Source of the DNA: Theocolax elegans
Lineage: Eukaryota > Arthropoda > Insecta > Hymenoptera > Cerocephalidae
Length of the DNA stretch: 64,000 bases
Assembly: GCA_026168455.1 (NCBI GenBank)
Contig: CM047426.1
Coordinates: 89,059,986-89,123,985 of the forward strand
Direction: 5' to 3'
Shown here: one piece after another, positions 51,711-61,636 of the stretch
Numbering within the stretch: the first letter of the stretch is position 1
How the letters are laid out: each line of letters opens with the position of its first letter
Position numbers and translations under genes: made by a program
Notes under the pieces: model-generated
What the model was told of the DNA's origin: nothing
What the model saw: only the letters and a program-made list of their open reading frames with translations
Database searches by the model: none

Positions 51711-52239
51711 CATAAATGTATAATTTTTCTACATTATTATAATATTTGTTAAATACAATTACATTGTTATTTTTAACAAATTGTTTCTTTTTATATGTTA
51801 TATATATGTACATACATTTATTTTAAATTAATATTCTAAGTATAAAAATATGTTATTGTGTACATAATTTTATAATTATTGATCTAGATTTAAAAAAACT
51901 AAGTCGTAAATGTGAGTAGCTCATAACTTTATGCTTTACAAAAGGAACTAATTTTTCTTATAATTACGTGTAACAATGCAGTAATCTTTTTTTGCGCTTA
52001 TAAAACTATAGCTGGGATACTGGGTAACTCTAACTACGCATGTCATAACGTGATGACAACAACAAAGGAATCTGATTGCGCATGCGCATGTGCTATCCTT
52101 CAGCATTATTATGGCGCGAGAGATTCGTCTGCAGTTATGCGACGTACAAGTGTCACAGTAACTCAAACATTAGCTATAAATCTTTTTACATTTTATACAA
52201 AATAATTTGGAAGAGCGAAACTTTATTAAAATTTAAACC
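51711..52239. other. Spacer between RPP21 and the kinase-like gene
   Basis: The left half is AT-rich and contains likely RPP21 poly(A) sequence. The right half (about 52010-52160) is GC-richer with CGCATGCGCATG-type words and probably is the promoter of the next gene. Confidence 0.5.
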
Positions 52240-54403
52240 ATGTCGACGTACGATCCTCTTCAATCGCATCGTCGATTATGGAATGGTAATCCGAATACTC
52301 TTGATGAAATTCTCTCTGGAACTGTGATAATGCATCAAAATCTCGAATATCTTAACAGTTGTAAAGCTATTGTCCGTCGAGATTACAAAAATTTAAACGG
52401 AAAGGTATGCTTGGATAAATTATACTTAACAAATTCAATGATATATTAAACAATTTTTACTTTAAAGGTTAGAATAATTGGAGGTGGTGCTGTAATTGAT
52501 GGACCTATGTACGCAGGCTTTGTTGGCCCTGGAATGCTTACCGCTGCTGTCTTTGGATTGTACGGAACTGCATCTACTGTTCCAACAAGCGATTCAATAT
52601 TTGAAGTTACAAATTATATAATCAAAGATAAGCAAAATACAGTAAAAAAGGGTTAGATGATTTGTTTAAAATCTTTACTTTGTTACCATAACAATGTATA
52701 ATTATGTTAATAATTTTATTTTAGAAATTTTGCTATTAGTACAAGACTGTGCAGAATACTTTTTAAATTTTTTAATTGCAAAAAATAAACTAGAAAGTAA
52801 AGGTGTCTCTATAAAAATAGTACTTGTAAGAGACGAATTAAGTGATAAATTAAGTGCAAAACCATTAAGTCCAAGAAGTCCTTCTGGATTATTATTAGTA
52901 TATAAGATAGCAGGAGCAATGTCAGAGCAAGGAAAAAGTTTAGATGAAATTTACAATACTTGCTATGAAATTATAAAAAATGGAGCCATTTTTAGCATTG
53001 GCGTATACATTGTAGACAGCGTCTTTGGAAAGGGAGGTGAAATTGAAATTAGTAGAGGTGACAGATTATCAGACAGAGAAATGCGACGATTTCCGATTGA
53101 AAATTCTTCGACTAAGAAAATTGTAGAGATTCTTTTAAATGATTTGATTGATGCGGATGACTGTGAAAGGTTTCTTGGTGGCTCCAAGCTTGCTTTACTG
53201 CTTGATTATTTTGGTGGTAAGAGATATATTTATTTCTGCATAAGAATAAATGTATTACAATAACATAAAATATAAATTTTTATATATTGTTCTAGGATTT
53301 AGTGAATTAGAAGCTAATGTTGTCATAAAAGAACTTATAGAACAGCTTAGTCAATTTAATCTTGTAGTTGACATTATTTATACAGGGACTTTTCATGCAT
53401 CTATGGAAACAAGTGGATTTCACATATCAATTTTGAATTTATCAAGCAATTCGGAGCTTGTGCATTATTTAATTGCTCCTACTTTGGCTTACTCTTGGCC
53501 TAACAACTTTAATCAAAAAGTTGATGTACAGATGTATTCAGAAAACAAAAACAATGAAATGGTAAAAACTAAAATAATACAAAAAATGAATTAATTTAAG
53601 CAAATCTATACATCAATTTATTTTACAAATATATTTTTGATATTGCAGAATAAAATTGATTTAAATACAAAAGTGGATAGTGAAATTATAAAATTGAATC
53701 AAGAAAATGTGGAATCAACAGTGGAAGTAGACGTGCTTTTAGCAGCAATAGAATTCGCTTGTGAAGCAGTAATTGCTTGTGCAACAAACATTGATAGTTT
53801 AGACACATCTTTAGTTACAGAAGAGACAGATAAGTGTGGTACAAGATTAGCGAGTGCAGCTGAAGTTATAAAGACAACTATTCGTAAAAAAAAATTTAAT
53901 AGCTCTGAATTACCGAACATCATATTTCAAATTGCTTTGATATTTGAACAAAACAAAGAAGATCCACAAGCAGAACTGTATTCACTTTTTTTTAAAACTA
54001 TAGGAAGAGTATGTAACATTATTTTATCTTATAAAATAGATAGAAAATAAAAAAACATAGTCAAACATAGTAAACCATAAATTTATATAATTTTTAGGCT
54101 ATTAAGAATCAATCGCATTTAGAAGCTACTGATTGGTTAGATGCTTTTGTTAAAGCAATCGACATTGTTGATGATGCTACGAAAGGTACGAAATTCTCAG
54201 ATACGCTGTATGCAGCTAAAACGGCTTTTTGTGATGCGTATGAAATCAATGAAAACGTCAACGTTATCGAAGCTTTAGGAGAAGCAGTAAATGCAGCACA
54301 AATGCAGGCGTCACCAGAATCTGAAAAATTATCGGACGATTTACTAATTGATACGGTGTTTATCAATATTATTAAAACTGCTATTAAACATTACAAGCAA
54401 TAA
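52240..54403 (+). CDS. Degenerate triokinase/FMN cyclase-like protein (pseudoenzyme)
   Basis: Six exons: 52240-52404, 52468-52651, 52725-53216, 53296-53561, 53649-54008 and 54098-54403; the joined frame is open for 590 residues. The length and order match DhaK-DhaL fusions such as animal TKFC, which phosphorylate dihydroxyacetone and glyceraldehyde. The fold is recognisable (RRDYKNLNGKVRIIGGG, YAGFVGPGMLTAAVFG, KIAGAMSEQGKSLDEI, LFFKTIGR). The catalytic motifs are gone. The Gly-Ser-Gly-His-Glu-Pro substrate loop reads AVIDGP, the covalent-binding His region reads ISRGD, the DhaL Asp triad Gly-Asp-Gly-Asp-Cys-Gly reads EETDKCG, and the Gly-Gly-Ser-Ser-Gly-Ala loop reads KEDPQAE. The intact splice sites and long open frame argue against a pseudogene, so a non-catalytic role is inferred. 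Confidence 0.85.
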
Positions 54404-54449
54404 CTTAATATTTATTCGTAAAATTGTAAAAATAAAATGGTTATTTTAG

Positions 54450-54656
54450 GATTGTGGATTTTCTGGACCTGCTGGGGCTCATGCAATCGGAGTGTGGATG
54501 AGAGGAGCTTACGAAGGAATCAAATTAAAATACTCTCACCCTAAAACATTGCGTCATACTAGCAATAAACGTCAAAATTTAAAACATATAGCGTCCAATG
54601 AAGATGTGGTACCACCAAAAATATCAAAATTATCTGAAGATGAAGGTTCATTTTAA
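54450..54656 (+). CDS. Possible alternative last exon of the kinase-like gene
   Basis: An acceptor at 54448-54449 opens a 68-residue frame beginning DCGFSGPAGAHAIGVWMRG and ending in a charged tail (KLSEDEGSF). The GPAGAHAIGVWMR part resembles the final helix (DPGA region) of DhaL domains. It can be joined in frame (phase 0) either to the exon ending at 54008 or to an internal GCA|GTAAAT donor after 54286. It would then replace the terminus encoded at 54287-54403. It could instead be a relic of a tandem duplicate. Confidence 0.5.
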   Translation, partial: DCGFSGPAGAHAIGVWMRGAYEGIKLKYSHPKTLRHTSNKRQNLKHIASNEDVVPPKISKLSEDEGSF

Positions 54657-55159
54657 AGACTGACTTTTTAATACTCAAATTTTTATACTTTATAGTTGTA
54701 CGAAAAAAAATATCAAATTTTATAAATATTTATTTATGATTCTTAGATAAGTTAATAATTAATTTATCTTTTTACGATTAATTAAAATTTCGTTATTAAA
54801 AACGAAAATATTAATTATTTTTTATAATGCTCTTTAAATGCTTTAAATCATTGTAACCATTGACATTAGGTTAGTAAAATATATAAGTAAAAAAAATAGC
54901 AAAATATATATAATAATTAAATGTATGTTTCTATGAAATAGGAATCACATTATTCAATAAAATATGTAATTAAATTACTTGCAATAAAATTCTAGGCACA
55001 ATAGATATTAATTATATTATATATTAATTATATTAGAACAAATAAAGTACTATAGAAAAAATTTTATGAGCGCTTGAAGTGATTCATCACCTGTAATCAA
55101 ATTTACATTTACACTTCTAAATTTATATTTATAATAACAAATCATAAAAATAAGAATAT
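54657..55159. other. AT-rich spacer left of the copia element
   Basis: Contains AATAAA signals (near 54957) that could end the kinase-like transcript. Nothing else is seen. Confidence 0.5.
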
Positions 55160-55418
55160 TGTTGGGTGATGTGGAAGCAGGAACGAACACAACGGTAATT
55201 TTGTACTGAATATATTTGTAATAAGTCAATTAAATTACACCAAGGAGCGTTTGGCGATTCGGTCTCGGTCAACCGATCAGTCGCGTAACAAGGGTCAACG
55301 AAGAAGTGCGCCCGTAATAAAAACAAAAGAAGTCCGTTGGTAGTTGGATGACGCTTCGATAGCACGTACAGTCGGTAACATAAGTGAGAGTTGGGTCGGT
55401 CGATATACACATACAACA
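55160..55418 (-). repeat. 3' long terminal repeat of the copia element
   Basis: In element orientation it begins TGTTGTATGTG and ends CACCCAACA, with the short TGTTG/CAACA inverted termini typical of LTRs. It is directly preceded by the polypurine tract GAGGGGAGG (plus coordinates about 55420-55430). Length is 259 bp. The other LTR is outside the window. Confidence 0.82.
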
Positions 55419-55438
55419 CCTCCCCTCGAACCAATCTC

Positions 55439-56382
55439 TCAATTTTTCAATCTTCTTAATCCTAGTAATCCTGCACAAACCTCGTGCTTCGGTTTGGTGA
55501 GCCCTTTGGTAAGTATGTCGGCGGGCATCTCTGTCGACGGTATGTGATCTAAAGTGATTGCACCAGACTCTAGAACCTGGCGAATAAAGTGGTGCCTGAC
55601 GTCTATATGCTTCGTGCGAGCATGAAAAACTGGGTTCATGGCGAGTTTCTGTGCGCTGAAATTATCGTTATAGAGGGTAACAGTTCCGCAATCGTTTATA
55701 CCCAATTCAGGAAGAAATCGCTGTAGATAAACCGCCTCCTTGGTAGCATCACTCAGAGCCATGTACTCCGCCTCCGTAGTCGATACAGCTGTAGTGCGCT
55801 GCTTTCTAGACTCCCATGTGATGGCACCTCCATTCATGATGAATACGAAACCGCTGTAAGACCGCCTGTCGTCTACGCACCCGGCGTAATCTGCGTCCAC
55901 GAATCCAGCAAACTGACCCTGAGTCGCCGAGTAAGTGATACCTAGATCTGCGGTCCCCTTAAGATAACGTCCCCTTAAGTACCCTTTTAGCTCCGAGCCA
56001 GTGGGATTTTCCGAATTTATTGTTAAATTGACTCAAGGAACTAGCGACGTGGGCAATATCCGGACGTGTCGCCTTTGACAAGTAGAGCAAGCATCCTACA
56101 AGCTCTCGATATGGTGGGGGAGGTCCGTCTGAATCCTTCCAAGAATCCTCTTTAGAAAATTTGGCCCCTGGATCCATCGGAGTCGATACGGAGTTACACT
56201 CACCCATATCAAAACGTCGCAGCAGAGATTGAACGTATGTTCCTTGGCTCAGCGTGATCTCTTCCTCACCTATGTTATAATCAATTCCTAAGCAGCGTTT
56301 TAGCTCGCCCATGTCTTTTAACTCGAAATGTTTCCTCAGGTGGGTGCTTAATGAGGATATCTCCGCAGAATTTTCGCTCATA
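55439..56382 (-). pseudogene. Copia polyprotein, C-terminal part: reverse transcriptase end and RNase H (frameshifted)
   Basis: The first frame (56381 down to 55959) continues the reverse transcriptase (KHFELKDMGELKRCLGIDY, LVGCLLYLSKATRPDIAHV). A 7-nt direct duplication of the AAGGGGA word near 55960-55975 shifts the frame. The second frame (stop at 55439) then carries RNase H: DADYAGCVDDRRSYSG, TEAEYMALSDATKEAVYL, HIDVRHHFIR and MPADILTKGL. Acidic catalytic positions D, E and D are present. The upstream part is separated by the 5252-bp insertion. Confidence 0.92.
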
Positions 56383-56650
56383 CCCTGCTGAAAATGGGTT
56401 TTTCAAATTTATTAAAATTTATTGACCTAAAATTTAATGAAATTTTATAAATTTGAAAGACGCTTTATGTAAGCGAAATTCCTTATTTAAAATTTTTAAA
56501 ATGTATAGAATCCATTAAAATACATTAAAATTTATTAAAAATTATTACATAATTTTCATTAAAAGCAATTGAAATTATTTATAGTGCTTTTGTAAATAAT
56601 TTTGAATGATGATTTTTATCATTAAAATATATCATTTTCAATCGCTTCTT

Positions 56651-57909
56651 CCCTGGTGGAAATACGTAAAATTTTTTACCGATAAAATAGGAATTTTTTA
56701 TAGTGTATTACCAATTTTAATTAATTTTTATAATTTTGTCATATTTTTTGAGCATTTTATGCTAATTAGTGATTTTCCACTTAAAAATCGTTTCATTTGT
56801 ACATAGAATTTGAATTGGGATTGGTTTTTAAAATATTTTTCATAGTATAGCTACCTGTATAGTTTACCTAAAAATTATTTGCATTATGGAATACATAAAT
56901 AATTAATGTAGAAATCAAAAATATTTATATATGATCAAAAAAAAAAGTTAAAAAAGAATTTTTTCTTCTAAACCTAACTATTATTACTATTATTATTTTT
57001 AACTAATTCATATTTTTTAATTAATTATTTATATTTTACTTATATTAGCACTAATTACACACATTTATCGAAGAAAAACACTTAAAAAATTTTCGCCCTA
57101 ACCGGGAATCGAACCCCGCATCGCAAGTACCAAACGCAAACGCTCTAACCACTACGCTATCGTAACGCTTACAATACAAATATTTGGAACTCGTATATGT
57201 AGATCATGCAGATGTATTAATATCTTATAATAATTGTTATTTATTATTTGATCTATACAAAACCTGTTAGAAAATAATAATTAACTTTAAACTTATGGGT
57301 GTCTGTGTTTTAACGATAATTTACTAAAAGAATCTTCATTTTTTCTATATTTTTATAATTTCTTAAAAGCATATATAAATACTTTTATAATATTATATTA
57401 TTTTTTCATCCACCATTTATATCTTAAAACATAATATATTATTATTTTGTTACTATGCAAAAGAGCACCCTACCAGTATAAATTTAAAAATAAATAAATA
57501 TATATAAAACTAATTTTTAATTTTTACTTTTAATCCATTATTGTACTTAGTTTCTACCTATTTAAAATAGTGTTTGCGTATAAGAAAAAATTTTAAATAA
57601 GTAAATGTGATTATACATTAAATATATATATATTATGCAGTACACGTTTTTAATATTTTGAACGTTAAAAATTAAATTTGAAGGTATTTTCTGTATCTAT
57701 TTTTTATACCTTTTTTATAGTTATAAATAGCAGTGCCAATTTTAATAGTATATTTTGTGTATTTTTTAGCTATGTAAAATTGGATAAATTATTTTATACC
57801 AATAAAATAGGTATTTAAATGGCATTTTCTACGAAATATTATGCTCTCTATATTTCATACCTATAAACTACTTTGGTGACTATAAAATATTTTCGTATTT
57901 CTACCAGGG
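56651..57909. mobile_element. Inner inverted-repeat element
   Basis: The left end CCCTGGTGGAAATACGTAAA and the reverse complement of the right end, CCCTGGTAGAAATACGAAAA, agree at nearly all positions. Weaker similarity continues inward (TTTTATAG, TACCNATTTTA-type words). No clear target duplication is seen. The interior carries the tRNA-like block and no protein gene. It may be nested inside the larger element or be part of its original structure. Confidence 0.65.
57094..57168 (-). tRNA. tRNA-like sequence (SINE head or tRNA pseudogene)
   Basis: On the minus strand 75 nt contain a perfect polymerase III A box (TAGCGTAGTGG) and B box (GGTTCGATTCC), correctly spaced. The acceptor ends pair only partly and the anticodon arm does not fold into a five-base-pair stem, so no anticodon can be given. 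This suggests a tRNA-derived SINE-like sequence or a decayed tRNA, not a working tRNA gene. Confidence 0.55.
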
Positions 57910-58084
57910 GTATTACATAATATTTAAGTTTATATATTGAAAGCATTTTTGTTGCTGATTCTTTAAAGCAATTTAAATTCCTTAAATTAATTTCTTTTGT
58001 TTCTTTTATTTTTATTTACCCAAAAGAATTACACAGAGACCAACATATTATTTATTAAATTATAAATTTTAATTAGAAATATTA

Positions 58085-58086
58085 AT

Positions 58087-58117
<31 letters not shown>

Positions 58118-58120
58118 TTA
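58085..58120. repeat. (TTTA)n tract
   Basis: About nine TTTA units; in minus orientation this is the (TAAA)n tail of the non-LTR element. Confidence 0.95.
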
Positions 58121-58333
58121 AGCCAACAAATATTTACAAAACATTACAAAAATGCAGTAAAAACCTATAGAGATAAAATTAATTTATCTGTACATAGGGT
58201 GGCATAAAACTTAATTCTATAGTTTAAAAACTAAAATAAAACTAAATAAAACTAAATAAAACTTAAAACTAAAAGTAATGTATAAAGCCCTACACTGGGC
58301 CAGTATCACCAGTATACTGGACAGTGCTTGACC

Positions 58334-58999
58334 TTATACCCAATATCTTATTAACATTGATCTAGCTGTTGTAAAACTTTCAGTGGACGCATTCATATTT
58401 CTAGCAAAAGCAATTTTTTCTATACTGTTTAATCTAGGAGGACATGTTAACCCTACCGCACAAGTATCTCTAAAGTGAGGAAACATTTCTTTGTGCTGTT
58501 TCGATGAGTCACATTTACATGTAGATGTAAAAACAATATCATCAACTACAACAATGTCTTTATAAACTGGTTGCCGCTTTAGTGGATACATAGAATTAGT
58601 AAAAATTTGTTTACCTCTAATACCTCTGTCAAAATACAAAATAGCTTTATTATTTCCTATGTAATTTAGGTCACCATACGACATCCTAATTTGATTATGT
58701 TGAGGTATCTTATTCTCTTTTGTACGTGGAGGAATCATTTTCTTACCATTTTCAAATACCATATCATCTATTTTGCTAAATACGTTTTCAATAGGTTCAT
58801 ATTTATCATTAGAAATATCAGCATTGTGTGTTATTGATTCTTTCACAAAATTTATTTGCCTAAATTTTGAAAAATAATTATTTATGTTTACATTATTTAC
58901 ATTATTTACACTGTTGCAGTTGTGATGTATATCCTGTTCCTCACTTTTATTTTTCAGATTCGAAGTTGTATTCCTATAGTCCCCTTCAAGCTTATGCAT
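58334..58999 (-). CDS. Unassigned ORF between reverse transcriptase and tail (downstream one)
   Basis: 221 codons, starting 5 nt after the preceding ORF stops. The N-terminal third is Asn-rich (VNNVNNVNINNYF); the C-terminal half is more structured, with ILYFDRGIRGKQIF, VVVDDIVFTSTCKCDS and then DTCAVGLTCPPRLNS. The C-x-C ... C-x5-C spacing suggests a small disulfide or metal-binding fold. No family was recognised. A frameshift between this and the ORF at 59005-59337 could mean they were once one protein. Confidence 0.45.
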   Translation of the reverse strand: MHKLEGDYRNTTSNLKNKSEEQDIHHNCNSVNNVNNVNINNYFSKFRQINFVKESITHNADISNDKYEPIENVFSKIDDMVFENGKKMIPPRTKENKIPQHNQIRMSYGDLNYIGNNKAILYFDRGIRGKQIFTNSMYPLKRQPVYKDIVVVDDIVFTSTCKCDSSKQHKEMFPHFRDTCAVGLTCPPRLNSIEKIAFARNMNASTESFTTARSMLIRYWV

Positions 59000-59004
59000 T
59001 TTTA

Positions 59005-59337
59005 CTAATTTTTCCCAATTTCAGTTACAATAAATATGTATTCTTTTGTATTCACATTAATCATTTTGTTCGCATTATAATTCGAGATACGTCTATGAGA
59101 ACGATTACCATTTGTTAAGCAAAAACCCTTGAAGCAAATATATGTTCTTATGTCCAAAAGTAACTGTTTTCTTACTACAGAGTCCTGCAGGACTTCCAAT
59201 GCAGAACTTGATATTTCTTCAATTGATTTAGGCATTTTTCGTTTTTTAAGTTTGAATTTTTCTACTTCGGTTACTAGCTTAATAAAATAGCTTTGAAATT
59301 TATCACAGTTTAGTTTCCCTAATATATTTTTGTTCAT
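59005..59337 (-). CDS. Unassigned ORF between reverse transcriptase and tail (upstream one)
   Basis: 110 codons starting 13 nt after the reverse transcriptase stop. The product is Lys-rich at the N-terminus (FKLKKRKMPKSIEE) and holds a compact segment ICFKGFCLTNGNRSHRRISN. I do not recognise the family. The G-N-R-S-H-R piece weakly recalls the first arginine motif of tyrosine-recombinase-like proteins, but this is not evidence enough for a call. Confidence 0.4.
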   Translation of the reverse strand: MNKNILGKLNCDKFQSYFIKLVTEVEKFKLKKRKMPKSIEEISSSALEVLQDSVVRKQLLLDIRTYICFKGFCLTNGNRSHRRISNYNANKMINVNTKEYIFIVTEIGKN

Positions 59338-59349
59338 ACAAAATTATTA

Positions 59350-60606
59350 TAAATTTAATTGAATCCAATTCTTAAGTTTTTTTCTAATGTTTTTTACTAG
59401 TCGTTAAAATTTTTAAATTATTAGGAATTTCATTATATATCCGTATTGCAACAATATAACTATTCTTATTACTTACTGATTTAGATATTTTAGGTATTGG
59501 TATACTTTTGTTTCTTGTATTTGTAATTCTATTTTTATGAATGTTATGTAATTTCATGTAATGAAAAGTAATAAATTCAACCGCAAATGTTTGTTCAACG
59601 GTTAGTGGGTAATTATTAATTAAAAATTTATTTTTGCTTATGATTTTAAGCAATCTGGCTTGCGTACTTGATAATAACTTCAGATTATTTTTATAAGCAC
59701 CCCCCATGAAATAATGCCATACGTTACTATACTATGAAAAAGTGCATAATATAAAATAATTAGAGTTTCGGTTTTTAGGAGCTTCGAGAATTTAGCAAAT
59801 ACATATGTTAAGTACTTAGTTCTATTTACAATATATTCTATGTGTTCTTTCCATTTCAAATTGAAATCAATTATAATCCCAAGATATTTGCAGCTGTTAA
59901 CTCTATTTAAGGTATTATTATTAATTTTAATATTAACATTTGTAGGTACACTGTCACAATAATTTCCAAAAGTTATGTATACAGTTTTGTTAACATTTAA
60001 CGATAGTTTATTAAAAGATAGCCATCTAAAAACATGGTCAAGATATTTATTCATTGCATTTTCAGCTAACTCCCATGTATTCTCAGTAGCTAACACTACA
60101 GTATCATCTGCATAAGCAATCATGTTTTCTGAATATAAATTTAGTAGCAAATCATTAATATATAGTAGAAATAATAATGGACCTAATATAGTACCTTGCG
60201 GTACCCCAGTAGTTAGAACAAGAGTTTCACTTTTTGTTTGGTTTATTTTAACTACTTGTTCCCGATTTGAAAGATAACTATTAAGTAAATTTAAGGCATT
60301 TCCTCTGATACCATAGTTATATAGTTTATTTAAGAGAATAGAATGATTAACGGTATCGAATGCTTTGGCAAGATCTAAAAATGTTGCTATTATTGGTTTA
60401 CTTTTATCTAGACAATTATAAATTATGTTAGTTAAATAATTTAAAGCATCTTTTGTGCCTTTGTTTTTAATAAAACCAAATTGATTTGATGCTAGTAAGT
60501 TATGTTTTGTTACAAAGTTATAAATTCTATTATGTATTACTTTTTCAAAAATTTTTGTAATATTAGAGATTAGTGAAATTGGTCTATAATTTGTAGTTTT
60601 ACTCTT
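59350..60606 (-). pseudogene. Non-LTR reverse transcriptase, truncated and frameshifted
   Basis: The frame begins without a start codon (NYRPISLISNITKIFEK) and continues through DLAKAFDTVNHSILL, TGVPQGTILGPLLFLLYIND and the catalytic YADDT, then NVNKTVYITFGN and YLGIIIDFNLKWKEHI. After about 59710 there is a small frame change (about 59705-59715) and another near 59385, after which KKLKNWIQLNL and a stop follow. This order of reverse transcriptase motifs fits CR1/L2-like elements. Confidence 0.88.
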
Positions 60607-60759
60607 TTATATTAATTAAAGTAATAATAAATTTATGAAAATAATTTTATAATAATTATAAATTAATGATAATATGTTTTATTGAAATTTATTTGAATTT
60701 ATTATTAAACATATATAATTATAACACCTATATTTATTACAATATTATTTCAATAATAT

Positions 60760-61340
60760 TTTGTTTCATTAAAAGCGATTAAAGTTTACTCGTATTAAAC
60801 ATTTTAAAAATTGATTCATCACAATTGCTATTTATATATATATATATATATAAGTTAAATGTACTATATGTATTTTGATTAAATATTATTAAAGTACATT
60901 GATTAATATTAATATTGATTATCATATTACAAGTGATTGAAGAGAACTTAAATTTAAGAAAATAATAATATTTTACATTGGAAATAATTAAAAATATTTA
61001 TTTACTTTATTTATTAAATATCATTAAAGTCACTTCATTCTCAATGATAATTCTAATATATAAAATCATTAAAAATTCATAAACTATCAACTATGTTTGT
61101 TATCATTAGAAGTGATTGAAAAGAAGTCTAATTAAATTTAAATAAATAATAATATTTTGCATTGAAAATACTAAATATTTATTTATATTAAATATAATTA
61201 AAAAATATTAGTTATAATTTAACGTTTATAATATTTTTCTTCATATAAAGCAATTAAATATTATTTGTATTAAATATTATTTAAGTTGATTAATTGTTAA
61301 TGATAATTCTTTAATTTGAAGTTATTTAAATAGTTGACTA
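60760..61340. repeat. Degenerate tandem units in the right arm of the inserted element
   Basis: Words such as AGCGATTAAAGTTTACTCG, AAGTGATTGAAGAGAA, AAGTGATTGAAAAGAA and AAGCAATTAAATATTA recur at intervals of about 130-180 bp. Each is followed by AATAATATTTTRCATTGRAAAT-like sequence in at least two units. The repeat is old and imperfect. Confidence 0.5.
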
Positions 61341-61636
61341 TTTAAAACGATTTAAATTTCTTGAATCGAATTACAAAAATGCCATTAAAAATTCATTAAT
61401 TTACTTACTCGTTTTAATTTTTTTAAAATTTATAAAAATATATTCAATTTATAAAATAATTTCTCATTTAAAATTATTTAACTTGCATTATTACATAAAT
61501 ATCATTAAAATTTGTTAAAATTTATTAAAAGTTTTTTATTAAAAATTGAATGCCGATTATCTTTATAAAACTTTATTAAACTTTATTAAATTTAATGTAT
61601 TTTAATAAATTTTAAAAACCCATTTTCAGCAGGGTA

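Larger units (their letters stand above)
58085..60606 (-). mobile_element. 5'-truncated non-LTR retrotransposon
   Basis: In minus orientation it runs from inside the reverse transcriptase (60606) to a tail of repeated TAAA (58085-58120) preceded by TTGGCTTAATAAATAAA. The endonuclease and the reverse transcriptase N-terminus are missing, typical of incomplete target-primed reverse transcription. The reverse transcriptase resembles the CR1/L2/Daphne-like groups. Two unassigned ORFs lie between it and the tail. Confidence 0.8.
56383..61634. mobile_element. 5252-bp terminal-inverted-repeat element inserted in copia
   Basis: Both ends read CCCTGCTGAAAATGGGTTTT in inverted orientation, continuing with AAATTTATTAAAAT-like sequence. 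TA flanks each side (56381-56382 and 61635-61636), and removing the element plus one TA brings the two copia frames back into register. No transposase is recognisable, so it is non-autonomous. Its body is very AT-rich with many ATTAAAA words. It contains a second inverted-repeat element (56651-57909) and a non-LTR retrotransposon (58085-60606). Confidence 0.9.

Noticed and set aside
57094..57168. Functional tRNA gene
   Set aside because: The anticodon stem cannot form and the acceptor stem is mismatched, so it is kept only as a tRNA-like relic.
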